Under the pieces are notes generated by a model, which was not told where the DNA came from, did no database searches, and saw nothing but the letters and a program-made list of their open reading frames with translations. Of a stretch of DNA of 64,000 nucleotides, positions 33,255-40,776 are shown in pieces. The position numbers were made by a program, and so were the translations under genes. The stretch is from assembly GCF_000195275.1 (NCBI RefSeq), contig NC_015385.1, positions 1,054,001 to 1,118,000 on the forward strand, read 5' to 3'. How positions within the stretch are numbered: position 1 is the first letter of the stretch; each line of letters begins with the position of its first letter. The stretch comes from Treponema succinifaciens DSM 2489. GTDB lineage: Bacteria > Spirochaetota > Spirochaetia > Treponematales > Treponemataceae.

Positions 33255-33917
33255 CGGTAACCTCGTATGAATCTATGAATTTTAAGCATTTCAAGGCTTC
33301 TTCCGTATTGAAGCTTATTTGATGTGTCGGGTATTTGAATTCTACCAAGCTCCAAAAATTTTTCCTGCTGATTTTGCCGTCAATGAAGTTCTGTACATAA
33401 TTAAAAATAGTGTCATCTGCCATCGGACCTTCAACAATATCATAACAGTGCTTTTTACCGTTTCGGCAGCACCTCTCCACTGCTTGTGAATCTGAAAAAT
33501 CAACTTAATTTCACTTTATTTTTAAGTTGATTTCATTTTGTTTTTAACTTGATTTCATTTTGTTTTTAACTTAATTTCATTTTGTTTTTAAGTTAATTTC
33601 ATTTTGTTTTTAAGTTGATTTCATTTTGTTTTTAAGTTGATTTCACTTTGTTTTTAAGTTGATTTCACTTTGTTTTTAAGTTGATTTCACTTTGTTTTTA
33701 AGTTGATTTCACTTTGTTTTTAAGTTGATTTTGTTTTGTTTTTAAGTTGATTTCATAAACCATACATACCTTGTTCTGGAGTTGCCCACCTTGCAGCCTG
33801 ATTTTCAAGCAGCGTACAGTAAAAACCATAATAAAAATCCTTATTATATTTTGCCGGTCTTATTTCAGGAATTTTCACAACTTCCTTGCTTCCATGAAAT
33901 AAAATTTTATTATTCAT
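33244..33917 (-). pseudogene. DUF3990-like gene disrupted by a tandem-repeat array
   Basis: The N-terminal part is intact from ATG 33917: LFHGSKEVVKIPEIRPAKYN, FYYGFYCTLLENQAARWATP, then a TGA at 33753-33755 where the 22-bp repeats begin. The C-terminal part resumes on the other side of the array (33480-33244): KHCYDIVEGPMADDTIFNY, then FWSLVEFKYPTHQISFNTEEAL. The middle, about 40 codons in relatives I recall, is missing or replaced by the array. The fold family is ADP-ribosyltransferase-like and function is unknown. The present gene cannot make a full product. Confidence 0.8.
33501..33757. repeat. 22-bp tandem repeat array, about 11.5 copies
   Basis: Units of the form TTTTTAAGTTGATTTCA(C/T)TTTG start every 22 bp at 33519, 33541 and so on to 33739. 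Two subtypes form blocks: TTTCATTTTG units on the left and TTTCACTTTG units from 33629 onward. There are no spacers between units, so this is a minisatellite, not CRISPR. It sits inside the DUF3990-like gene. Confidence 0.92.
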
Positions 33918-33987
33918 GGAATTATTTTAACATAGTTCAGAAGATATTTGAACTTAAATTTTATTCTAATATTAATATTTTACATTT

Positions 33988-34127
33988 TTAAAATTTTCCA
34001 ATAAAAATTATTAGTTTTGTATGTTTTATTAAAAAAGTTAATAAGTGTAAAAGAATCATAGTAATTATAAGGATAAGTATATTTATAGAATATTTTGTTA
34101 AATATTCATTTCTAATAGGATATAATA
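33988..34127 (-). pseudogene. severed 3' end of the membrane acyltransferase gene
   Basis: Joining minus-strand base 36069 directly to 34127, that is removing the IS and one target copy, continues the acyltransferase frame for 46 more codons through a hydrophobic helix (INILILIITMILLHLLTFLI) to a TAA at 33988-33990. Alone, this piece has no start. The gap between it and the DUF3990 start (33918-33987) shows nothing else. Confidence 0.8.
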
Positions 34128-34135
34128 TTTCTGTA
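34128..34135 (+). repeat. target-site duplication TTTCTGTA, left copy (right copy 36069-36076)
   Basis: Perfect 8-bp direct repeats directly abutting the inverted ends of the IS1595-like element. Eight bp is the size reported for the IS1595 family. Confidence 0.85.
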
Positions 34136-34173
34136 CGGAATTATCCCCTAACACACTCTTAGTTATTAAAAAA

Positions 34174-34213
34174 AACAAGAAATATTACAAACGACAAAAC
34201 TATATTTCTTGTT
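34174..34213. terminator. bidirectional terminator-like hairpin inside the IS left end
   Basis: Perfect 12-bp inverted repeat AACAAGAAATAT (34174-34185) and ATATTTCTTGTT (34202-34213), with A and T runs outside the stems. It could block readthrough into or out of the element. A second perfect 10-bp stem, GCCTTTCTTT / AAAGAAAGGC, lies at about 34460-34485. I see nothing else in 34214-34525. Confidence 0.65.
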
Positions 34214-34525
34214 TTTTTATTATATGCTAAAATTCAAAATCTTTCCATATTAAATCAAAAAAATGTTCATCATAAAAATCAATGTAATTTTTTTTACACC
34301 TCATTAAATTTATCCTTTTAAGAGGCTTTCTGTATCATATTGACAAATAACTTATAAATGCTTAATATTATACAAAAAGCGAGAACATTTGTTCCCTTTG
34401 TTAATAAATATCAGATTGCCGTTTCCCAAAAGTATCTGATAATCCGTTTCAAAAGCCTTTCTTTCGCCAAAAAGAAAGGCTTTATCTTTATACTATACAT
34501 TTCAAGGATTTAAATCAATATTGAA

Positions 34526-35437
34526 TTATGCCGCAAATATCCCCTGCTTTAACAGTACATCAAATGAGCTTGTTCCGTTGTTCTGCCGGAAACAGAATTC
34601 GTTTACATATTCCTGCAAGTAGTCTACAGAAACGTGATGATAAATTCCGAGAATTCCACGCTTCAACAGTGCCCAGAACGATTCAATTCCGTTTGTATGA
34701 AGTCCGTTGCCGAGGCTGTAAATGCTTTCTAAATGATTTACGCTGATTCTGTAGTAGTTGTTTTTATTTGTGTTTTTATGGTTCATAAAATTGTAGCCTC
34801 TAAAATCATCGGTCAGAACCGTTGCGTCTTTCTTGCATACGCTGTCAAGAATATTGAAAAGCTGCTTTCCTGTAAGTTTCTTGCCTTCTTCGTTTGGAAG
34901 TGCTACCTTTGCGAATACGTGGCTTGAACTTCTTTCTTTTACACCTACAACAGGAGTTTTTTTAGTTCCACGTCCACGCTTTGAAGGCTCTGTTTCGCCG
35001 TTCATTTTTCTAGGTTTACCGCCGATATATGTTTCGTCAATTTCGACCATTGCTTCAAATGCTTTTGACATATCAGTGTTTCCCATTGCAGAGCGTATCT
35101 GCTTGAGCATTCTCCACGCTGTTTTATATGTTACGCCGATTTCACGCTGTAACTGCAAGCCGGAAATTCCTTTTTTAGAATTCAAAAATAAATGGATTGC
35201 ATAGAACCATTTACGCAGGTCTGTTGATGACTTTTCAAAGATTGTGTTTTTGAATGGTGAGAATGTATTATTGCAGTTATGGCAGTTACAAAGTTTTAGA
35301 TTGTCATTTCTGTGCTGAACACGAACTTTTGAACCGCAGTGAGGGCATATAAGAACATCGTTATATCTGATTTTGAGAAAGTATTTTATAACGGCTTTTT
35401 CAGTCGGAAACTTTATCATAAAATCAAAGAATGTCAT
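34526..35437 (-). CDS. IS1595/ISXO2-like transposase
   Basis: 303 residues. An N-terminal zinc ribbon (LICPHCGSKVRVQ with CNCHNCNNTF, residues about 28-60) is followed by a helix-turn-helix-like stretch GISGLQLQREIGVTYKTAWRML. The catalytic core is VEIDETYIGGKPRK (first Asp), ATVLTDDFRGYNFM (second Asp) and HTNGIESFWALLKRGILGIYHHV (terminal motif). Start ATG has AGGAGG 7 nt upstream, 16 nt after the small basic gene. Full length and uninterrupted. Confidence 0.95.
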   Translation of the reverse strand: MTFFDFMIKFPTEKAVIKYFLKIRYNDVLICPHCGSKVRVQHRNDNLKLCNCHNCNNTFSPFKNTIFEKSSTDLRKWFYAIHLFLNSKKGISGLQLQREIGVTYKTAWRMLKQIRSAMGNTDMSKAFEAMVEIDETYIGGKPRKMNGETEPSKRGRGTKKTPVVGVKERSSSHVFAKVALPNEEGKKLTGKQLFNILDSVCKKDATVLTDDFRGYNFMNHKNTNKNNYYRISVNHLESIYSLGNGLHTNGIESFWALLKRGILGIYHHVSVDYLQEYVNEFCFRQNNGTSSFDVLLKQGIFAA

Positions 35438-35453
35438 ATATGCCTCCTGCTTT

Positions 35454-35654
35454 TTAGTTTTTCAAAACAGAATCAATAATCAACCTGCTTACTGTTTTAT
35501 TCTGTTCTTTTGCTTTTTGTTTTATTGCCATTTCCTCAGATTCAAGGCAGGAAATGACAATCCGTCCGTTTTTATATCCTGTATTATTTGTTGTGCTTCC
35601 TTTTTTTCTGCCTGCTCCGGCTCTTGTTCCGCCGTGCTGTGTTGTTTTTTCCAT
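35454..35654 (-). CDS. small basic DNA-binding-like passenger protein of the IS
   Basis: 66 residues from ATG 35654 with TAGGTGA upstream. It starts MEKTTQHGGTRAGAGRKKG, a motif common in small proteins encoded with mobilisation and transposition genes. It ends with a strand-helix pattern (GRIVISCLESEEMAIKQKAKEQ), possibly ribbon-helix-helix. A longer frame (to 35783) overlaps the 25-residue peptide gene and lacks a start site. It may regulate transposase expression, by analogy only. Confidence 0.7.
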   Translation of the reverse strand: MEKTTQHGGTRAGAGRKKGSTTNNTGYKNGRIVISCLESEEMAIKQKAKEQNKTVSRLIIDSVLKN

Positions 35655-35662
35655 AAAATCAC

Positions 35663-35740
35663 CTACATTATAAACCTTAACGCAATATCCAAAACTTGAA
35701 GAATTAAAATTGCTATCAGTATTTTTTCCATTCTGTTCAT
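35663..35740 (-). CDS. tiny hydrophobic peptide (25 aa) in IS
   Basis: MNRMEKILIAILILQVLDIA then LRFIM: a single hydrophobic segment with a short basic start. TAGGAGTG lies 7 nt before the ATG. Its stop TAG forms part of the Shine-Dalgarno of the next gene, suggesting coupled translation. Too short for family assignment. It could be a real membrane peptide or only a coupling leader. Confidence 0.5.
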   Translation of the reverse strand: MNRMEKILIAILILQVLDIALRFIM

Positions 35741-35775
35741 TATTGACACTCCTATATAATTTGATTATTTTTAAA

Positions 35776-35808
35776 CCGTTCATAGATATTGGCGGTATCT
35801 ATGAACGG
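35776..35808. terminator. perfect 13-bp hairpin in IS
   Basis: CCGTTCATAGATA (35776-35788), loop TTGGCGG, TATCTATGAACGG (35796-35808). It lies 7 nt after the 37-residue peptide stop on the minus strand and is followed by A/T-rich sequence, so it may act as a terminator or attenuator before the downstream IS genes. Confidence 0.55.
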
Positions 35809-35815
35809 TGGAAAA

Positions 35816-35929
35816 CTAAGCAGACAGCTTAGAAACCAGGTCAAGTATGAACTTTAGAAGTTCTAGCAGAAAAACCAGCAAGGCGATTTTGTCTGCTCTT
35901 GACCACAGTTTTTTCTTTTTTCGTTTCAC
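35816..35929 (-). CDS. 37-aa toxin-like membrane peptide encoded in IS
   Basis: GTG start at 35927-35929 with a perfect AGGAGG 10 nt upstream and a consensus promoter before that. The sequence has a strongly basic start (KRKKKKLWSRADK), one hydrophobic helix (IALLVFLLELLKFILDLV) and a short SKLSA tail, the architecture of type I toxin or small membrane-stress peptides. I know of no named match. It is the first gene of the minus-strand IS unit, followed by the 13-bp hairpin. Confidence 0.6.
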   Translation of the reverse strand: MKRKKKKLWSRADKIALLVFLLELLKFILDLVSKLSA

Positions 35930-35954
35930 ATTTCTATTACCTCCTGATGTTTAT

Positions 35955-35983
35955 AATATAATACATCTTGATTATTATGTCAA
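35955..35983 (-). promoter_or_regulatory. consensus promoter inside the IS right end
   Basis: Minus strand: TTGACA (35978-35983), 17-nt spacer, TATATT (35955-35960), leading to AGGAGG and the 37-residue peptide. Confidence 0.75.
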
Positions 35984-36068
35984 TAAAAATCAAATAAAAA
36001 TGTAAAAAAAAATATGAAAATTTGTCGAATTTTATGTTATATTAAGAGTGTATGAGGGGATAATTCCG

Positions 36069-36964
36069 TTTCTGTAAAATGAGATATTAATAAAATTACA
36101 ATTTGATTCAAACAAACATAAACTATTGAATTTGAGCCGACAAATGTTAATTCTGATTTTATAAGTTTAAAAATGCCATGAGAAAATAAATTTTCTATAA
36201 ATTTTGATATGTTTAGAATTATTATAGAAGAAAGTACTGCATTTATCCAAAATAGTGGAATAAAGGCATATTTAGAACTTCTCATATTTATATATCCATT
36301 TAAAAATATAAGTATCCCGACAATAAAAGATGATATTATTATTGATAATACTTTCATGTTTAATAAAGAACAAATGATTTTTTCTTCTTTGTGATTTTTT
36401 ATTAGACGACCTATGTAAAATAATCCGATTCCTACAAAAGCACTGTCAATTGCATACGGCAAGCGAAATGAAAAAACTTTTGTTTCAATTGTTCCAAAAG
36501 TAGAAATTAACAAAATTATAAAAAATTTCAAAGAATTATAGGTTATAAATTTTTCAATAAGTAAATAAAATATATCTACAAAAAATAATGCTGTTAAAAA
36601 CCATAATGCGCCTGCTATAGGTAAAGTATATGTATTTGTCCAAAGTAAATTTTTTAACAATCCAAAATGATATTGCATTTTATTGATTGCAATATACCAA
36701 AATATAAAATGAAAGATTCCAAATGAAAAATATGGAACTATTAATGTTTTTGTTTTCTTTAATATATATTCTCTCCCCCCCCCCATGAAGTTCTGATATA
36801 TTCTTTGATAAATATCCTGAAATAAAGAAAAACATAGGCATATGAAATGCATGAATCCATTTATCAAAAATACTTGAAAACCCAATATGTCCCATAACCA
36901 TAAAGAGAATACCAATTCCTTTAAATATGTCTATGTGTGTTATTCTATTTATTCTTGCTTCCAT
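36069..36964 (-). pseudogene. membrane O-acyltransferase (acyltransferase family 3), frameshifted at poly-G and split by IS
   Basis: N-terminal part from ATG 36964: RINRITHIDIFKGIGILFMVMGHIG, then FHMPMFFFISGYLSKNISELHGGG, the classic start of the OafA/acyltransferase-3 family. A G10 tract then throws translation out of frame. Removing one G joins the frame REYILKKTKTLIVPYFSFG, followed by some eight more helices. This second frame is cut by the IS at 36069 and resumes at 34127. Repaired length is 344 residues, normal for the family. It would acetylate or acylate a surface sugar. Currently both phase-off and insertionally disrupted. Confidence 0.88.
36775..36784 (-). repeat. G10 homopolymer, out-of-frame contingency tract
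   Basis: Ten consecutive C on the plus strand. Nine G on the coding strand would read CAT GGG GGG GGG AGA and keep the acyltransferase open; ten G leads to early termination at 36680. Confidence 0.88.
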
Positions 36965-37015
36965 AAATAATTAAAATCCTTTTTTTATTTACTGTAATGC
37001 AATAAAATGTTTCCA

Positions 37016-38560
37016 TTATTTTTTTATTTTATAAATTGTTAATTTTAAAATTCTGGAAACAAAAATATACGAAAAACTGAATAAGATGGTTGCAACAGTT
37101 CCTGTTATGAGCAGAGTGAAAATGAAAGTTCTTGTTGCATCAAGTTCTGGAATAAATGTTGTTGCTGTAAATGTTAGTATACAAATTGAAAAACTCATAA
37201 CAGCAATCATTCCTTCAAATAAAAAATATCTAATCATTTTATTGTTTTTATAGTAAAGTTTGAACAAGAATTGCCCATTCCAAAAATGTCCTATTATTGC
37301 CGTTATTACAGTTGAAATAACGATTCCGTATATTCCAATATATTTTACAAGAATAAAGTTTCCCAAAAGGTTTAAAAGTGCTTCTGTTATTGCTCTATAT
37401 TTTCCATGCCACCACATTCCGGAAGCATTGTAATAAAGTGAATTTATATCACCAGCCTTTAATATGTAAAAATATAGGCATAATAAAACAACAGCTCCAA
37501 ATGGAAGCAAAAAATCTTTACCAAGCCAAAGTTCCATAAAAGATTGATACATACATAACATGCAAGTTGTACACCAGCCAACGAAAAGCGTATAAAGAAG
37601 ATTGAATTTTTTTAGATTTTCATAATTTTTTTCTTTTGTTTCTGTTTGAAGAGTGTTACCAACTCCTGCTTGCAGGGAATTAATAACTATATTTAAAATT
37701 CCTGTAATTGCAGAAATAACAAGAAGATAGTTTGAATAAATTGTTGTCATTGCAAGACCAAGAAAAGCGCTTATAAAAATGCTGTCAAAACTGTTTCTTG
37801 AAGTTTGTGCAAGTTTACTTATCATCAATCCTGCAACTTTTTTTCTTATGTCTTTTTTTACTGATATATCGAGTTTTCCTTTGCATGAATATTCAGGGAA
37901 CATTCTTTTTGTCTCAATTCCAACCATAACATTGTTAAGAACTGTAAAAATCGGCATCATTAAGACATATAAATAATAATTTTTTATTGTAACGAGAATA
38001 AACAGCTGGCAGATATTCATCAGTCCCTGGGTTATTGTAAGTATGTTGCTTATTACATCCCGTCTTTGGTGTGCATTTAACAGTGAATTTTTATAGCCAA
38101 ATAAAAGATAGCTCAAAGATGTGTTTACTAAATAAATACTGTAAAGCACATATATGTTTATATCCTGTGGAACATTTCCCTTTATAAGGTGCGGCAGGAA
38201 TGGCATTACAGCAGATCCAAGCGCAAGAATGACAAGCCCGATTATAAAATAAACTCGTTTGTAAAAATTAAGAAGCGCGCAGATTGTGTCTTTGTCATCT
38301 TCTGCAATAGGTTTGTACATGGAGTAGACAACAGCACTTGCGAAACCTAATTCTGTAAGATTCAACACTTGCAGAACCGATGAAAAAAGGCTGTTCAGAC
38401 CAGCATACTCAATTCCGATTTTCTTAATAAGAACGGTTCGTATTAAAAATGGAAAAAATATAGTAAAAATTTTGTTGAACATTCCGCTGTATATGTTTCT
38501 AACAGCATTTTTTGTACGAGAGAGTTTTATTTTGGGTTTTAATATTTCTTGTTCTGACAA
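37016..38560 (-). CDS. Wzx-like polysaccharide flippase
   Basis: 514 residues, 12-14 helices. The N-terminus SGMFNKIFTIFFPFLIRTVLIKKIGIEYAGLNSLF is the oligosaccharide-flippase (MATE/MVF superfamily) pattern, followed by LGFASAVVYSMYKPIAEDD. It should move undecaprenyl-linked glycan units to the periplasmic side. TTG start at 38560 with AGGAA upstream, 11 nt after the barrel gene. It belongs to one minus-strand unit with the Wzi-like protein and the acyltransferase. Confidence 0.9.
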   Translation of the reverse strand: MSEQEILKPKIKLSRTKNAVRNIYSGMFNKIFTIFFPFLIRTVLIKKIGIEYAGLNSLFSSVLQVLNLTELGFASAVVYSMYKPIAEDDKDTICALLNFYKRVYFIIGLVILALGSAVMPFLPHLIKGNVPQDINIYVLYSIYLVNTSLSYLLFGYKNSLLNAHQRRDVISNILTITQGLMNICQLFILVTIKNYYLYVLMMPIFTVLNNVMVGIETKRMFPEYSCKGKLDISVKKDIRKKVAGLMISKLAQTSRNSFDSIFISAFLGLAMTTIYSNYLLVISAITGILNIVINSLQAGVGNTLQTETKEKNYENLKKFNLLYTLFVGWCTTCMLCMYQSFMELWLGKDFLLPFGAVVLLCLYFYILKAGDINSLYYNASGMWWHGKYRAITEALLNLLGNFILVKYIGIYGIVISTVITAIIGHFWNGQFLFKLYYKNNKMIRYFLFEGMIAVMSFSICILTFTATTFIPELDATRTFIFTLLITGTVATILFSFSYIFVSRILKLTIYKIKK

Positions 38561-38571
38561 TTAAATAATTC

Positions 38572-40269
38572 CTATAGCCTGTATTTTAAAGCAAGCTCAA
38601 AATGCCAGTTGTTAATCTGATCATTTCCTACAGTTTCTTTGTCTTCATTTCTTATGTTGTAAAGTGGATTTATTATTAAGTCGAATGCAGCTCCAGCTGT
38701 TGCGGAAAGGCTTTTGGTAATGAAATATGTGGTTGTTGCTCCAAAATAGTAATTTGCTTTGAATGCATGACTATATTTTATCTCTGTTTCATTTGTATTT
38801 GAATTTATTGCCTTTGCATAGATATAGTTATTGTCTGGATTATTTCTGCCTATACACAAAAATGTAGAACCTTTTGGATAATAGATCCTATATTCGAGGT
38901 GCTGGGAATTTCCTCCATATCCAATTCCTGAGCCTAGCCACTGACCTCTGTTTGTGTATCCCTGTGTGATTTGATAATGAAATCCAAAACTGTAACCACC
39001 GACAAGCTGGTAGTTCTGCGACATTTCTGTATTGTTCCATTCAAAGACAAGCTCGCTGTATATTTTTTTCTCTTCTGAAATTGTAATTGATTTTTTTGCA
39101 CCTACAGTGTATGTCATTGTATGAGTAAGATAACGCTGATAGCCTTTAAATCCACCTCCTGGCGCATAATCGTCAGTTCCGATTTCTCCATATATTTCAA
39201 ATCCTACAGAAGGAAACAAATAATCTGCTGTAAAAGAAAATTTCTGATCTTCACCAGCACCTTGTTCTCCTATATGGGTATTGTTCCCCACTGGTATTAC
39301 ATATTTAAGGTTTTCTTTTGAGGATTTTACAAGACAAGTTCTGTTTAGCCCGACAGTAAATCCAGGTAAAAAAGAAGGAGCATAACTGAATGTAAATCCA
39401 TGAATCAAGTTATGGTCATTGCTAGAATCATTGTCAAAATATTTTGATTCTGTGAGATAGCCTGTCCAAATTCTTCCTTCGACATAGCCAATATTCCAAT
39501 CAATATGCGGTATATAGATTTCTGTTTTTCTTAGACCTACATCAAATTTTGGATAAGTTGCGGCATTATTGGAATGAAGCATTGGATTTAAAAATGCAGG
39601 TCCTAGCCAAATTGCCTGTGTTCCAAATCCTGCCGTAAGTTTTTTCCATGAATAGCGGAGTTCTGTGTCGCCCCAGTCAAATGTCCAGAATGAAGAGTCT
39701 CCAAATCTTTGAGGTGCATCAACACCAATGTTGTTTCCGTAGCCCCAGGTGTATGCGTACTTATTTGTATAATATGCGCTATTGTCGACTAACTTAAATT
39801 CCCTGTTCTGGCTCCAGCTCACCTGCGGCTTAAAAGTTGCCTCAAATCCGAACGCTTCAAGTCTTGCGCCGGCTGTAAGGCTTGTGTTGTAGCCTTTTCC
39901 TTGCCAGAGCGCGCCGTCGTTTTGGCCGTAAGGGGCTTTTGTGTTGTATGAATTGAACCATTCCGGGTCGTAGAGCTTGAGTTTTACGCTGCGGTCGATT
40001 CCTGCTGTAAACCAGTTTGTTTCTGTTGAGTCAGATTCGTATAAAGTGCGTTTTGTTCCGAGATTGTTGTCTTTCCAAAGATGTTTTTCGTCCGTAACCT
40101 GCCATTCACTGTCGCTGAGTGTGCGGTAGTTTAGTGTAGGGCGTTCTGCAGCCCCTGTAAGGCTTAAAAAGTCGTAGTATTCTTCTTCTGTTGATTTTAA
40201 GGTTTCCTGGGCGAAAATGGATGAAAAAACAGAAAGCACAATTGGCATTATAAAGTTGATTTTTTTCAT
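38572..40269 (-). CDS. Wzi-like outer-membrane beta-barrel (capsule assembly) protein
   Basis: 565 residues. Signal peptide MKKINFIMPIVLSVFSSIFA-QE; then an aromatic-rich, alternating beta pattern over the whole length (WTFDWGDTELRYSWKKLTAGFG, GFEIYGEIGTDDYAPGG). The strand arrangement resembles Wzi, the surface lectin that attaches capsule to the outer membrane; that assignment is from pattern, with moderate certainty. ATG 40269 is preferred because the signal peptide starts there; longer in-frame starts exist. The -10 box ends 6 nt before this ATG and no Shine-Dalgarno is present, so a leaderless mRNA is expected. Confidence 0.75.
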   Translation of the reverse strand: MKKINFIMPIVLSVFSSIFAQETLKSTEEEYYDFLSLTGAAERPTLNYRTLSDSEWQVTDEKHLWKDNNLGTKRTLYESDSTETNWFTAGIDRSVKLKLYDPEWFNSYNTKAPYGQNDGALWQGKGYNTSLTAGARLEAFGFEATFKPQVSWSQNREFKLVDNSAYYTNKYAYTWGYGNNIGVDAPQRFGDSSFWTFDWGDTELRYSWKKLTAGFGTQAIWLGPAFLNPMLHSNNAATYPKFDVGLRKTEIYIPHIDWNIGYVEGRIWTGYLTESKYFDNDSSNDHNLIHGFTFSYAPSFLPGFTVGLNRTCLVKSSKENLKYVIPVGNNTHIGEQGAGEDQKFSFTADYLFPSVGFEIYGEIGTDDYAPGGGFKGYQRYLTHTMTYTVGAKKSITISEEKKIYSELVFEWNNTEMSQNYQLVGGYSFGFHYQITQGYTNRGQWLGSGIGYGGNSQHLEYRIYYPKGSTFLCIGRNNPDNNYIYAKAINSNTNETEIKYSHAFKANYYFGATTTYFITKSLSATAGAAFDLIINPLYNIRNEDKETVGNDQINNWHFELALKYRL

Positions 40270-40275
40270 GTGCAT

Positions 40276-40305
40276 ATTATAGCTTTTTTGGACTGATAGA
40301 ATCAA
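40276..40305 (-). promoter_or_regulatory. promoter giving a leaderless wzi-like mRNA
   Basis: Minus strand: -35 TTGATT (40300-40305), 18-nt spacer, -10 TATAAT (40276-40281), then six bases to ATG 40269. Confidence 0.7.
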
Positions 40306-40401
40306 CTGTAAATTTTCTTACAAACTTAAAAAATTGAAGTTTTTCTATTGACATAATTTATTCAGCTTGATATAGTATTATCACGCTTTGCAAAAAGCAA
40401 T

Positions 40402-40483
40402 GCGGGGATGGTGGAATTGGTAGACACGCCAGCTTGAGGTGCTGGTGGCGCAAGCTGTGCCTGTTCAAGTCAGGTTCTCCGCA
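40402..40483 (+). tRNA. tRNA-Leu (anticodon GAG)
   Basis: 82 nt. Acceptor GCGGGGA pairs with TCTCCGC with one G-T. The anticodon stem CCAGC/GCTGG encloses TTGAGGT, so anticodon GAG. A variable arm makes it class II, and TTCAAGT is in the T loop. The 3' CCA is not encoded. Confidence 0.95.
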
Positions 40484-40485
40484 CT

Positions 40486-40517
40486 TAAGGGCTGCTAAAT
40501 TGCAGTCCTTTTTTTTT
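40486..40517 (+). terminator. terminator of tRNA-Leu
   Basis: Stem AAGGGCTGC / GCAGTCCTT around TAAATT, followed by seven further T residues. Its 3' arm and T-run plus ATGCCTT are duplicated at 41423-41443. Confidence 0.85.
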
Positions 40518-40537
40518 ATGCCTTTATAGAAAAAAAC

Positions 40538-40566
40538 TAGACAATTTTAATAAAAGTTTATAATAT
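40538..40566 (+). promoter_or_regulatory. candidate promoter of the small two-gene insert
   Basis: -35 TAGACA (40538-40543), 17-nt spacer, -10 TAATAT (40561-40566), then AAGGAGG at 40594-40600. Confidence 0.55.
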
Positions 40567-40605
40567 ACTTATGTTAGGTAATTTTACTAAATTAAGGAGG
40601 ATGTT

Positions 40606-40776
40606 ATGTTTAAGCCAATTTTTTCAAACATTCTTGTTCTTCGTGGAAAATCAGGAAAGAAAGTTTTTGATTTTATAAAAAAAGCAAGACCTGTAACAAC
40701 TCCTATTATGACCTCTTTAGAAAAAGAAAATTTTGAGAGAGAGTTTTCAAAGTTTCTTTCTTCTTGTAAAAAATGA
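40606..40776 (+). CDS. small protein (56 aa), first of a two-gene pair beside tRNA-Leu
   Basis: MFKPIFSNILVLRGKSGKK at the N-terminus and a charged helical C-terminus (SLEKENFEREFSKFL). AAGGAGG lies 5 nt before ATG 40606. Its stop overlaps the next start as ATGA, so the two are translationally coupled, as in many toxin-antitoxin pairs. No recognised antitoxin fold; function unknown. Confidence 0.65.
   Translation: MFKPIFSNILVLRGKSGKKVFDFIKKARPVTTPIMTSLEKENFEREFSKFLSSCKK

Larger units (their letters stand above)
34136..36068 (-). mobile_element. complete IS1595-family-like insertion sequence (1933 bp) with passenger genes
   Basis: Terminal inverted repeats of 26 bp (24 matches) start CGGAATTATCCCCT at both ends (34136-34161 and 36043-36068) and continue to ACACTCTTA. 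The ends are flanked by 8-bp duplications TTTCTGTA. The element encodes, on the minus strand from right to left, a 37-residue peptide, a 25-residue peptide, a small basic DNA-binding-like protein and an ISXO2/IS1595-like transposase. Intact ends, perfect target duplication and an open transposase suggest recent, possibly active transposition. It inserted into the acyltransferase gene. Confidence 0.9.

Noticed and set aside
33501-33757. CRISPR array
   Set aside because: Units are contiguous 22-bp repeats with no unique spacers, and no cas genes are visible in the window.
36037-36068. Natural C-terminus of the acyltransferase at 36037
   Set aside because: Those last codons are the inverted repeat of the IS; the true 3' end is found at 33988-34127.
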